NCBI RefSeq assembly: GCF_004801295.1
Contig: NZ_SSOC01000006.1
Coordinates: forward strand, 248,001-312,000
Origin: Pseudothauera nasutitermitis
GTDB taxonomy: Bacteria; Pseudomonadota; Gammaproteobacteria; Burkholderiales; Rhodocyclaceae
Length of the DNA: 64,000 nucleotides
Direction: 5' to 3'
In this document: positions 53,175 to 61,119 of the stretch, piece by piece
How positions within the stretch are numbered: the stretch's first letter is position 1
Layout of the letters: each line of letters starts with the position of its first letter
Made by a program: the position numbers and the translations under genes
The notes under the pieces: generated by a model
Database searches by the model: none
What the model was told of the DNA's origin: nothing
What the model saw: only the letters and a program-made list of their open reading frames with translations

Positions 53175-54436
53175 AATCGCCGATCTGGCAACTGACCTGG
53201 CGCAGCCTGCTCAACCGCCGCCTCACCGCGTTGCTCACGGTGATTTCGGTGGCCCTCGCGGTGGCCCTGCTGCTCGGCGTCGAGCGCCTGCGCCACGATG
53301 CGCGCGCGGGCTTCGCCTCGACCATCTCCGGCACCGATCTGGTGGTCGGCGCACGCGGCGGCTCGGTGCAGTTGCTGCTGTATTCGGTGTTCCATATCGG
53401 CAACGCCACCAACAACGTGTCGTGGCCGAGCATCGAGCGCATTGCCGCGCTGCCCGACGTGGACTGGCTGGTGCCGCTGTCGCTGGGCGATTCGCATCGC
53501 GGCTTCCGCGTGGTGGGCACCACCGCCGGCTTCTTCGAGCATTACCGCCACGGGCGCGGGCAGGCATTGCGTTTCGCGGACGGGCAGCCCTTCGGCGGGC
53601 TGTTCGAAGCCGTGGTCGGCGCCGAGGTGGCGGCGCGCTTCGGCTACCGCGTGGGCCAGCGCATCGTGGTCAGCCACGGCGCGGGCGGCACCGGCTTCGC
53701 CGAACACGACGACAAGCCGTTCACCATCGTCGGCGTGCTGGAGCGCAGCGGCACGCCGGTGGACCGCTCGGTGCTGGTCAGCCTGGAAGGCATCGAGGCC
53801 ATCCATGTGGATTGGGTGGGCGGCGCCCGCCTGCCCGGGGTGAACATCGCTGCCGAGCACGTGCGCAAGTTCGATCTCAGCCCGAAGAGCGCCACCGCTG
53901 CGCTGGTCGGCCTGAAGTCGCGCGTGGCGGTGTTCCGCGTGCAGCGCCAGATCAACAACTGGAGCGAGGAACCGCTCACCGCCGTGCTGCCCGGCGCCAC
54001 GCTGCAGGAACTGTGGAACGTGGTGGCGGTGGCCGAGCGCGCGTTGCTTGCGGTGTCCGCCCTGGTGGTCGCGGTGGGGCTGGCCGGGCTGGTGGCGGTG
54101 GTGATCGCCAGCCTGGGCGAGCGCCGCCGCGAACTGGCCATCCTGCGTTCGTTGGGCGCCAGCCCCGGCCAGGTATTCCGCCTGCTGGCGCTGGAAAGCC
54201 TGCTGCTCAGCCTGGCCGGCTGCATTCTCGGTATCCTTCTGCTTTCCGCCACGGTGGCCGCCGTTGGGCCGTGGCTGGAATCGGCGCACGGTCTGCCGCT
54301 TTCCGCGGACTGGCCGTCGCTGGCCGAATGGCGCCTGCTCGGCGCGGTGCTCGGCGCCGCATTGCTGGCCAGTCTGGTGCCGGCCTGGCGGGCCTACCGC
54401 CATTCGCTCGCCGACGGCATGACGATCAGGATCTGA
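53171..54436 (+). CDS. ABC permease, FtsX/MacB type, in a zinc-linked operon
   Basis: A 421-residue permease: one N-terminal span (LLNRRLTALLTVISVALAVALLLGV), a large periplasmic region (MacB_PCD, ~50-290, including VVGARGGSVQLLLYSVF), then three C-terminal FtsX spans with GERRRELAILRSLGASPGQVFRLLALESLLLSL (in pieces). ATG overlaps the ATPase stop (ATGA). It would work with the ATPase and the DUF2796 and DUF3299 proteins as in the Vibrio zrg cluster. Confidence 0.92.
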   Translation: MKSPIWQLTWRSLLNRRLTALLTVISVALAVALLLGVERLRHDARAGFASTISGTDLVVGARGGSVQLLLYSVFHIGNATNNVSWPSIERIAALPDVDWLVPLSLGDSHRGFRVVGTTAGFFEHYRHGRGQALRFADGQPFGGLFEAVVGAEVAARFGYRVGQRIVVSHGAGGTGFAEHDDKPFTIVGVLERSGTPVDRSVLVSLEGIEAIHVDWVGGARLPGVNIAAEHVRKFDLSPKSATAALVGLKSRVAVFRVQRQINNWSEEPLTAVLPGATLQELWNVVAVAERALLAVSALVVAVGLAGLVAVVIASLGERRRELAILRSLGASPGQVFRLLALESLLLSLAGCILGILLLSATVAAVGPWLESAHGLPLSADWPSLAEWRLLGAVLGAALLASLVPAWRAYRHSLADGMTIRI

Positions 54437-55086
54437 TGAGCATGAACCCGCGTATCACCCTGGCCGCCGTGGCGGCGGCCGGCGCCCTCGCCGCCTTGCC
54501 CTGGCTGCCGTGGACGGCCACCGAAGCGCAGGCTCAGGCCGCCAAGCCGGTACCCGTCGCACAGGACTACCAGGTTGGCGACCGCCTGGCGCCGCGCGGC
54601 GCGGCGGCCAAATCCGCCTACCCCGAAATCGAATGGGACGACCTGCTGCCGGCGGACTGGAATCCGCAGGCCCTGTTCGAGGAGGTGGACCTGGACTCCC
54701 TGAGCGACGCCGACCCGCGCGCCATCGATCTGCTGCGCCGCCTGCGCGAGGAGTGGGACCGCGCCCCGGTGGTGCAGGCCATGGACGGCCGGCGGGTGCG
54801 CATCCCCGGCTTCGTGGTGCCGCTGGAGGGCGACGGCAAGACCATCCGCGAATTCCTGCTGGTACCGTACTTCGGCGCCTGCATCCACGTGCCGCCGCCG
54901 CCGGCCAACCAGCTCATCCACGTGCAGCCGGCCAAGGCGATCCCCGGCGAATGGAACATGGTGCCGGTGTGGGTGAATGGCGAGCTGAGCGTGGAGCGCG
55001 TCGATTCCGAACTGGGCAACGCGGGCTACCGCCTGCGCGCGGTGTCGGTGGAAGAGTACGTTGATACGGAGCCGTTGCCGGACTGA
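54436..55086 (+). CDS. DUF3299 periplasmic protein
   Basis: A 216-residue exported protein: signal-like start (AAVAAAGALAALPWLPWTATEAQA), then DUF3299: EIEWDDLLPADWNP, RVRIPGFVVPLEGDGKTIREFLLVPYFGACIHVPPPPANQLIHV (in pieces such as YFGACIHVPPPPANQ) with a conserved Cys/His. The ATG shares its A with the permease stop (TGATG). Role unknown, but members occur with zinc ABC genes. Last gene of the operon; converges on mutY. Confidence 0.9.
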   Translation: MSMNPRITLAAVAAAGALAALPWLPWTATEAQAQAAKPVPVAQDYQVGDRLAPRGAAAKSAYPEIEWDDLLPADWNPQALFEEVDLDSLSDADPRAIDLLRRLREEWDRAPVVQAMDGRRVRIPGFVVPLEGDGKTIREFLLVPYFGACIHVPPPPANQLIHVQPAKAIPGEWNMVPVWVNGELSVERVDSELGNAGYRLRAVSVEEYVDTEPLPD

Positions 55087-55088
55087 GT

Positions 55089-56141
55089 TCAGACCCGCCC
55101 TGCGGGCGGCGGCAGTGCGTTCAGGATGGCGCGCACCGGCGTGGGCAGCGGCGCCTCGGCAAGCTGATCGAGGTTCTGCCAGTACCACGTGCCGTCGTGG
55201 ACGGCAGTGGGCGGGGCATCCAGTTCCACCAGCCAGGGCTGGATGTCCAGCACGAAGTGGGTGAAGGCGTGTGTCAGCGCGGGCAGTGCCACGGGCGCGC
55301 CGGGCTTGATGCCGAGATAGGCGCCCACCCAGTCGGCCACATCCCGCGCACCGCTTTCCGGGAGGGCCAGCAATCCGCCCCAGATGCCCGCAGGTGGGCG
55401 GCGTTCGAGCAGTACCGCGCCGTCGGCGCGTATCACCACCATGCTGCTCGCGCGGCGCGGCGGCGTCTTGCGCGGACGCGCGGTGGGCAGCTCGGCGGTG
55501 CGTCCGTCGCGCAGCGCGACGCAGCCATCGGCCAGCGGGCAGCGCGTACAGGCCGGGTTGGATCGCGTGCACAGCGTGGCGCCGAGGTCCATCTGCGCCT
55601 GGATGTAGCGCCCGACCCCGGCGGGCGGCAGCAACTCCCCGGCCAGCGCCCACAGGCGCTGCTCCACCGCGCGTTCGCCTGGAAAGCCTTCGATGCCGAA
55701 GGCGCGGCACAGCACGCGCTTGACGTTGCCGTCGAGGATGGGCACGCGCTCGTCGAAGCAGAACGCGGCGATGGCCGCCGCCGTGGAGCGGCCGATGCCC
55801 GGCAGTCCGGCGATTTCCGCGGCACTGCGCGGGAATTGCCCGCCATGTTCGGCCACCACGGCCTGCGCGGCGGCGTGCAGGTTGCGTGCGCGGGCGTAGT
55901 AGCCCAGGCCGCTCCACAGCCCCAGCACGGCTTCCTGCGGCGCGGCGGCGAGATCCGCGATGCGCGGGAAGCGTTCGAGGAAGCGCTGGTAGTACGGGAT
56001 CACCGTCTCCACGCGGGTCTGCTGCAGCATGATCTCGGAGAGCCACACCCGGTAAGGGTCGCGGGTCTGCTGCCAGGGCAGATCATGCCGTCCGTGTTCG
56101 GCCTGCCAGGTCATCAGGCGGGCCGCAAAGTCTTGCTTCAA
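55089..56141 (-). CDS. mutY: A/G-specific adenine DNA glycosylase
   Basis: A 350-residue base-excision enzyme removing adenine mispaired with 8-oxoguanine. It starts with DFAARLMTWQAEHGRHDLPWQQTRDPYRVWLSEIMLQQTRVETV (in pieces), the helix-hairpin-helix LPGIGRSTAAAIAAFCFDERVPILDGNVKRVL with the catalytic Asp, and the 4Fe-4S Cys set (C-x6-C-x2-C-x5-C; CTRSNPACTRCPLADGC). The C-terminal NUDIX-like 8-oxoG recognition domain is present. Standard length. Confidence 0.97.
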   Translation of the reverse strand: MKQDFAARLMTWQAEHGRHDLPWQQTRDPYRVWLSEIMLQQTRVETVIPYYQRFLERFPRIADLAAAPQEAVLGLWSGLGYYARARNLHAAAQAVVAEHGGQFPRSAAEIAGLPGIGRSTAAAIAAFCFDERVPILDGNVKRVLCRAFGIEGFPGERAVEQRLWALAGELLPPAGVGRYIQAQMDLGATLCTRSNPACTRCPLADGCVALRDGRTAELPTARPRKTPPRRASSMVVIRADGAVLLERRPPAGIWGGLLALPESGARDVADWVGAYLGIKPGAPVALPALTHAFTHFVLDIQPWLVELDAPPTAVHDGTWYWQNLDQLAEAPLPTPVRAILNALPPPAGRV

Positions 56142-56264
56142 AGGGAATTTTTCCTGTTATTGCGGCGCAGCAGGGGGTCGACGCCGTGGGGCTTCGGCGC
56201 CATAATCCGCCGACCGATCACCCCGGCCCGGTCCTCTCGCCCGGTGCCGCCTACGCATAAATCC

Positions 56265-56768
56265 ATGTCTGCCAACAACTATTCCAACACACACGAAGAT
56301 TTCACCCGCAATTTTCGCAATGCCCTGGGCATGTTCGCCACCGGCATCACGGTGGTCACCACGCGCGCGGCCAATGGTGCGCCGGTGGGGCTTACGGTGA
56401 ATTCCTTCAATTCCGTTTCGCTCGATCCGCCGCTGGTGCTGTGGAGCCTGTCGGCGCATCTGCCCAGCCTGCCGGTTTTCGAAGCCTGCGAATACTACGC
56501 CATCAACGTGCTGGCGGAGGATCAGCAGGACGTCTCCCAGCTGTTCGCCAGCCGGGTAGAAGACCGCTTCGCCGGGCTGGAGTTCGACGAGGGCCTGGGC
56601 GGCGCACCGCTGCTGCGCGGTTGCTGTGCGCGTTTCGAATGCCGCAACACCCAGCGCTACCCGGGTGGGGACCACGTGCTGTTCGTCAGCGAGGTGGTGA
56701 ATTTCGACCGCGAGGATCGTCCACCGCTGCTGTTCCATGGCGGTGCCTACCGACGGCTCGCGCCCTGA
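56265..56768 (+). CDS. Flavin reductase-domain protein
   Basis: A 167-residue FMN-binding split-barrel protein of the flavin reductase (HpaC/RutF-like) family: FRNALGMFATGITVVTTRAANGAPVGLTVNSFNSVSLDPPLVLWSL (in pieces), then GGDHVLFVSEV. Such reductases supply reduced flavin to monooxygenases, often encoded elsewhere. ATG at 56265 is preceded by a poor site. The gene is followed by the best intrinsic terminator in the window. Confidence 0.92.
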   Translation: MSANNYSNTHEDFTRNFRNALGMFATGITVVTTRAANGAPVGLTVNSFNSVSLDPPLVLWSLSAHLPSLPVFEACEYYAINVLAEDQQDVSQLFASRVEDRFAGLEFDEGLGGAPLLRGCCARFECRNTQRYPGGDHVLFVSEVVNFDREDRPPLLFHGGAYRRLAP

Positions 56769-56790
56769 AGTGGTGCGCGATCTCTGAATG

Positions 56791-56822
56791 CGAAGAGGTG
56801 GCCGAGGCCACCTCTTCGTTTT
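56791..56822 (+). terminator. Intrinsic terminator of the flavin-reductase gene
   Basis: A perfect 13-bp stem (cgaagaggtggcc / ggccacctcttcg) with a ga loop is followed immediately by tttt. It stands 22 bp after the stop. On the opposite strand the same hairpin would help stop hupE transcription, but no T tract lies there. Confidence 0.9.
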
Positions 56823-56838
56823 GGCGGGAGAGACCTGT

Positions 56839-57414
56839 TCAGGCGCCGAGGAATACCGCACCCGCGCCAGCAATGAGCGCGCCGGCCGCACGTTGTGTGC
56901 GCTGCGCCCACGGCGTGGCGGGCAGCCAGCGGCCGATCAGGTAGCCGGCGCCGTGCAGCAGGGCGGTGGCCAGCGCGAAGCCGACTGCGTAGGCGGCCAG
57001 CGTGCCGTCGCCCATTTCGGCGTGGTGGGCATGGCCGTGGAACAGCGCGAAGGCGGCCACCAGGACCACCGCGGCAGCCATCGGCAGGCGCGCGGCGAAG
57101 GCGATCAGCAGGCCCAGCACCAGCACCGATGCGGCGATGCCGGTTTCCACCGCCGGCAGCGCCAGACCCAGCGCGCCCAGCCCGGCGCCGGCCAGCATGG
57201 CCAGCACGAAGGCCGCCGGCAGCGCCCAGCGCTGGCGGCCGGCCTGGCGGGCGGCGTACAGGCCCACGGCGAGCATGGCCAGCAGGTGGTCCGGGCCGCC
57301 CAGCGGATGCGAGAAACCAGAGAAGAAGCTGGCGGTTTCGTGGCCGGGATGGGCCAGCGCGGAGCCGCTGGCGAGGGCGAGACCGAGGGGGATCAGGACG
57401 CGGGTCGAATACAT
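56839..57414 (-). CDS. hupE: HupE/UreJ-family nickel permease-like membrane protein
   Basis: A 191-residue inner-membrane protein with about six to seven spans, preceded by a signal-like first span (VLIPLGLALASGSALA). Signature: HPGHETASFFSGFSHPLGGPDHLLAML, whose His/Asp residues bind nickel, and a second FHGHAHHAEMGD motif. Members import Ni(II) for hydrogenase or urease. Neither a urease nor hydrogenase structural gene is in the window, but a HupK homologue lies next to it. A 340-bp intergenic region upstream contains the repeat. Confidence 0.92.
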   Translation of the reverse strand: MYSTRVLIPLGLALASGSALAHPGHETASFFSGFSHPLGGPDHLLAMLAVGLYAARQAGRQRWALPAAFVLAMLAGAGLGALGLALPAVETGIAASVLVLGLLIAFAARLPMAAAVVLVAAFALFHGHAHHAEMGDGTLAAYAVGFALATALLHGAGYLIGRWLPATPWAQRTQRAAGALIAGAGAVFLGA

Positions 57415-57487
57415 GCTTGCTCCAGGAATGCTCGAATGGAATGCGCTTTCCCTAACAAGTTGCGTGCCAGCCGTGGGGCAGGCTCCC

Positions 57488-57755
57488 AGAGCCTGTCTAC
57501 GATCTTTTCATGGGTCCCGCAGCCGCCCAAAGCGTTCCGCTCAAGGCGCGCGGCGCAGGCAATACCGGGCGTCTTGGCAAGGCGCGCAACGCGGAGCGGA
57601 GCGCTTTGGGCGGCTGCCCTGCGGGTTGCCCCGCCAGGCCGGCCGCTGCCGCGTTGCAAATACTCGCCGGGCCACCAGCCCGACTGCGTTTTGCGCCTTG
57701 CATCGACCGGCCTGGCGGGGCAACGGGACCCATGAAAAGGTCGTAGACAGGCTCT
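57488..57755. repeat. 268-bp inverted-repeat element predicted to form a three-way junction
   Basis: The ends are 31-bp inverted repeats (57488-57518 and 57725-57755; first bases agagcctgtctacg), differing at one base that would still pair G-U in RNA. Inside are two large hairpins: arm A pairs 57519-57534 with 57602-57617 (16 bp), and arm B pairs 57625-57642 with 57707-57724 (18 bp), both perfect. Only seven bases (57618-57624) join the arms, so the whole folds as a closed three-way junction. A solo end occurs at 33954. No protein gene is credible inside. Its right end overlaps the stop codon of hupK (TAA inside taagagcct). Confidence 0.9.
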
Positions 57756-58888
57756 TATGCGTCGTCGCCGTCGGTGAAGCGGATGTCGAAAGGCAGGCCG
57801 GGATTCAGGCCGAGCACCAGCGCGGTGAGATGGCGGCGCGCGCTTTCCGGATCGGGCTCGCGCCAGCCGCTGCCTTCCAGGGCCAGGGCGCCGGCGGGGT
57901 GGAAGTTCCACGCGTCGGGCGTGATGATGGCGTAGTCGGCCAGTGTGTCGCCGTCCAGGCGGACGGCATGCAGCAGCACGCCGCGCGCGCTTTCGCAGCG
58001 TGCCAGTCCGGTGTGCGGACCGAGCGGAGCGGCATCCACCACGGCGGGCAGGTCGTCGGCCAGCGGGTGGCGCAGGCGGCTGGCCCAGTCGGACAGGTCG
58101 ACCACCTGGGCGAACAGGCGTGCGGCGACGGGGTGGCCGTGGTCGACCAGCAGGCGTACCAGCGCGGAATCGCGCTGGCGTGCCAGTGCGCCGGTTTCCG
58201 CCGGGGCGCCGGCCCAGGTGGGCGCATCGCAGAACGCCATGTCCGGCACGCCGCCCAGTTCGGCGGCCCAGATGGCGGCGTCCATGCAGGGCAGCAACGC
58301 GGCCATGCCCTGCGGTGGGGCGTGGGTGCCCATTTCCAGCAGATCGGAGAGCGCCGCGCCGATGCTGCCGCCGCGCCGCGCGCGGCGGGCGAATTCTCCC
58401 AGGCTGGAGGGTTCGCGCGCCATGGTGAAGAAGCCGGAAAGCAGTTCGGCGGCCACCAGATCGAGCAACTGGCCGCCCAGGTCGCGCGCATTGGCGGCAT
58501 CGCCGACGACGGCCAGGCGGGCGAGGCGGCGGTGCAGGTCGGTGAAGCGCGCGCGGCGCGGTTCGTGGTCGAACAGGGCCGGCCAGTCGAGCAGCAGGCG
58601 GGACAGGAGTTGCTGCGCGGCTTCGGCGGAGATCGCGCGTTCGACGGCGATCCGGGCGTCTTCTTCGGCGGCGGGCTCTCCGCGTGCTGCCGCGATAGCC
58701 GCCTGTGCGCACAACTGCTGGGCCTGCGCATCCGGGGCGCACAGCGCGGGCAGGCGTTCCAGGGCTTCGCCGGCGGGCAGGCCGATCAATTCGCGGGCGA
58801 TCTGCGGGCTTTCGATGCGGGCACCCGCGCGGGGCACGCCGCGGCCGTCCCAGTGGGCATCGATGAACAGGCGGCCGGCGGCGTTCAT
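57755..58888 (-). CDS. hupK: HupK-like protein (paralogue of NiFe-hydrogenase large subunit)
   Basis: A 377-residue protein without signal. It looks like a hydrogenase large subunit that has lost its metal ligands: LPALCAPDAQAQQLCAQAAIAAARGE parallels the first Cys motif with only one of two Cys kept, ARGVLLHAVRLDGDTLADYAIITPDAWNFHPAGAL (in pieces) parallels the conserved loop, and GLNPGLPFDI stands where the second Cys pair (DPCxxC) should be. HupK/HoxV proteins help build the NiFe site. No structural hydrogenase genes are seen; hupE lies beyond the repeat. Start ATG 58888 gives family length. Confidence 0.75.
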   Translation of the reverse strand: MNAAGRLFIDAHWDGRGVPRAGARIESPQIARELIGLPAGEALERLPALCAPDAQAQQLCAQAAIAAARGEPAAEEDARIAVERAISAEAAQQLLSRLLLDWPALFDHEPRRARFTDLHRRLARLAVVGDAANARDLGGQLLDLVAAELLSGFFTMAREPSSLGEFARRARRGGSIGAALSDLLEMGTHAPPQGMAALLPCMDAAIWAAELGGVPDMAFCDAPTWAGAPAETGALARQRDSALVRLLVDHGHPVAARLFAQVVDLSDWASRLRHPLADDLPAVVDAAPLGPHTGLARCESARGVLLHAVRLDGDTLADYAIITPDAWNFHPAGALALEGSGWREPDPESARRHLTALVLGLNPGLPFDIRFTDGDDA

Positions 58889-59221
58889 CGCCAGCCGTCC
58901 GTGTTCAGGGGAAAAGCCCGCCGGATACGGCCTGCCGGCCGCGTCTCGGTGGTGAACGGGAGCTTCCTGCCCGGGTGCTTGTCTGCAAACATCGTTATGT
59001 CGTTGTCGAGACCTGTTCGCAGCGTAGCGGCCGATCTGCCCGGCCGCAACCTGGATCGGATGGCGGGGCACGGCAATGGGGCGGGCATGGGGCTGCACGG
59101 CGATTGCATTTTTATATGAATGAATCGAAAAAAATAGATATATGATTCGAAGAAAATCGATGTATAAATCGTTTTCGTTCGATGTTGTTCGCGCGTCGGA
59201 CGACGACCCGGATACGCGGCG
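58889..59221. other. Divergent intergenic region with AT-rich core
   Basis: This 333-bp stretch has no credible gene. Its outer half is GC-rich like neighbours; 59108-59190 is strikingly AT-rich for this genome and carries several tcgaa/atcg half-repeats. It must hold promoters for both hupK and the ArsR-type gene. Only weak promoter-like boxes can be seen by eye. Confidence 0.6.
59153..59175. promoter_or_regulatory. Candidate ArsR-type operator
   Basis: An imperfect inverted repeat, aaaatcgat ... atcgtttt with a short centre (gtataa), lies ~47 bp before the ArsR start in the AT-rich core. AT-rich imperfect palindromes are typical ArsR/SmtB sites, but no consensus for this branch is available here. 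Confidence 0.4.
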
Positions 59222-59521
59222 ATGCCCATGGACCTCGACGAAATCATCAAGGCGCTTGCCCACCCGGTGCGGCGCGAAATCCTGCAGTGGCTGAAGGAGC
59301 CGGAAAAGCACTTCGCCGACCAGACCCACTCCTTCGACGTGGGGGTGTGCGCCGGCAAGTTCGAGCGCTGCGGGCTGTCGCAATCCACCGTGTCGACCCA
59401 CTTGGCGGTGTTGCAGCGCGCCGGGCTGGTGACCACCCGGCGCATCGGCCAGTGGGTGTTCTACAAGCGCGACGAGCAGGCCATCGCCGCATTCCTCGAA
59501 CGCATCGGCCGCGAGCTATGA
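59222..59521 (+). CDS. ArsR-family winged-helix regulator
   Basis: A 99-residue single-domain regulator: DEIIKALAHPVRREILQWL helix pair, an unusual Cys-containing insert VGVCAGKFERCGLSQSTVSTHLAVLQRAGLV that runs into the recognition helix, then a wing TTRRIGQWVFYKRDE. The two Cys could sense electrophiles or oxidants. It is followed after 40 bp by an old-yellow-enzyme gene on the same strand, a pairing that suggests control of electrophile reduction. Start is ATG 59222 or 59228. Confidence 0.9.
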   Translation: MPMDLDEIIKALAHPVRREILQWLKEPEKHFADQTHSFDVGVCAGKFERCGLSQSTVSTHLAVLQRAGLVTTRRIGQWVFYKRDEQAIAAFLERIGREL

Positions 59522-59561
59522 ACCCCGCGCGGGCCACCGCGCACCCTCAGGAGCATTGCCC

Positions 59562-60674
59562 ATGACTTCCCTGTTCGATCCGCTCACCGCCGGCGAGCTG
59601 CGCCTGGCCAACCGCATCGCCATGGCGCCGCTGACCCGCAACCGCGCGCCCGATGCCGTGCCGGCGCCGATCACCGCCACCTACTACGCCCAGCGTGCCA
59701 GCGCCGGCCTGCTGATCACCGAGGCCACGGCGATCAGCCAGCAGGGTCAGGGCTATGCGGACGTGCCGGGCCTCTACGCGCCCGAGCAGATCGCCGGCTG
59801 GAAGCGCGTGACCGAGGCCGTGCATGCGGCCGGCGGCAGCATCGTCACCCAGCTCTGGCACGTCGGCCGGGTTTCGCATACTTCGCTGCAGCCGGGCGGC
59901 GGTGCGCCGGTGGCGCCGTCGGCGATCACCGCCAACACCAAGACCTATCTGGTGAACCCGGACGGCAGCGGCGCCTTCGTGCCGACCTCCACGCCGCGTG
60001 CGCTGGAGATCGGCGAGATTCCCGGCATCGTCGAGGACTACCGGCGCGCCGCGCGCGCCGCGCGCGAGGCCGGCTTCGACGGCATTGAGGTGCACGCCGC
60101 CAACGGCTATCTGATCGACCAGTTCCTGCGTTCCGGCAGCAACCGGCGCACCGACGCCTACGGCGGCTCCATCGAGAACCGTGCGCGCCTGCTGGTGGAG
60201 GTGCTGGAAGCGGTGACCGCCGAGATCGGCGCCGGGCGCGTGGGCATCCGCATCTCGCCGGTGACGCCGGCCAACGACGCCGCCGATGCCGATCCGCAGC
60301 CGCTGTTCACCTACGTGGTGGAGCAACTGGCGCGCTGGCCGCTGGCCTACGTGCACGTCATCGAGGGCGCCACCGGCGGCGCGCGCGACTTCCAGCAGGG
60401 CGAGCGGCCGTTCGACTACGCCGCGCTGCGCGCCGCCTACACTGCGGCCGGCGGCCGCGCCGCGTGGATGGTGAACAACGGCTACGACCGCGAACTGGCG
60501 CTGGCCGCGGTGGCCGAGGGACGCGCGGACATCGTCGCCTTCGGCAAGGACTTCATCTCCAACCCGGATCTGGTGCGCCGCCTGCGCGAGAACGCGCCGC
60601 TCAATGCGTGGGACAACACCACCTTCTATGGTGGCGGCGAGCGCGGCTACACCGACTATCCGGCGCTGGCCTGA
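59562..60674 (+). CDS. Alkene reductase, old yellow enzyme family (NemA-like)
   Basis: A 370-residue FMN-dependent ene-reductase: LANRIAMAPLTRNRAPDA at the start, the substrate-binding HAANGYLIDQFLRSGSNRRTDAYGGSIENRARL (in pieces, His/Asn pair in VHAANGYLIDQF), and late FGKDFISNPDLVRRL. It reduces activated C=C bonds in electrophiles such as N-ethylmaleimide, nitro compounds or quinones. AGGAG lies 8 bp before ATG 59562. It is paired with an ArsR regulator, and a strong hairpin follows. Confidence 0.95.
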   Translation: MTSLFDPLTAGELRLANRIAMAPLTRNRAPDAVPAPITATYYAQRASAGLLITEATAISQQGQGYADVPGLYAPEQIAGWKRVTEAVHAAGGSIVTQLWHVGRVSHTSLQPGGGAPVAPSAITANTKTYLVNPDGSGAFVPTSTPRALEIGEIPGIVEDYRRAARAAREAGFDGIEVHAANGYLIDQFLRSGSNRRTDAYGGSIENRARLLVEVLEAVTAEIGAGRVGIRISPVTPANDAADADPQPLFTYVVEQLARWPLAYVHVIEGATGGARDFQQGERPFDYAALRAAYTAAGGRAAWMVNNGYDRELALAAVAEGRADIVAFGKDFISNPDLVRRLRENAPLNAWDNTTFYGGGERGYTDYPALA

Positions 60675-60689
60675 GCGTCGTGCCCCACG

Positions 60690-60731
60690 CCGTTCCGCCC
60701 GCGGGCGCTCAGCGCGTTGCGGGCGGAACGG
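60690..60731 (+). terminator. Terminator hairpin after the ene-reductase gene
   Basis: A perfect 13-bp stem (ccgttccgcccgc / gcgggcggaacgg) with a 16-base loop starts 16 bp past the stop, followed by gggtttcctcttcc. It overlaps the end of the converging DUF3079 gene. Confidence 0.7.
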
Positions 60732-60921
60732 GGGTTTCCTCTTCCGCCACGTCCAGCCCCCAGTCGCCGTATTCGTACCAGTCCTCGCCGAGCATCTCGA
60801 TGGGGTGGGGGGTGCGCTCCGAGCCGTTGCCGCAACCCAGGTCGGTGGTCGGGCAATACTTGTCGCAACCCCAGCAGATGCGTTCGGGGTGGCGCGGACG
60901 GAGGGGGAACTTCTTCGCCAT
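60709..60921 (-). CDS. DUF3079 Cys-rich small protein
   Basis: A 70-residue protein: basic start (MAKKFPLRPRHPERICWGC), then a Cys cluster CWGCDKYCPTTDLGCGNG likely to bind a metal or an iron-sulfur centre, then an acidic tail (HPIEMLGEDWYEYGDWGLD). It matches DUF3079, a small family found in betaproteobacteria and relatives, with no known function. It is convergent with the ene-reductase. Confidence 0.85.
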   Translation of the reverse strand: MAKKFPLRPRHPERICWGCDKYCPTTDLGCGNGSERTPHPIEMLGEDWYEYGDWGLDVAEEETPVPPATR

Positions 60922-61119
60922 GGCGCGGGAGACGGTGAAAGGCGGCGGACTCCGTCAGCCTAGCGCCCGGCGCCGGAAATGGCTTGATGCCGGTCAAGGG
61001 GAGGGCGCGTGGCCTTCGGGCGCGGGCACGCGCCGGGCGCATGTCGGCTTCGTTCAAGACCGCGCGCCGGGCGCCGTGCGAGCATGGCAGTCTACGATCG
61101 ACACGCCCGGAGGGCGAAC

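Noticed and set aside
57510..57746. Small open frames inside the inverted repeat on both strands
   Set aside because: They arise from the repeat's symmetry (similar peptides on both strands), lack ribosome sites and have no family features.
61090..61101. Match to the repeat end (tctacgatc) before the VOC gene
   Set aside because: Only nine bases agree, without the flanking sequence; a chance match.
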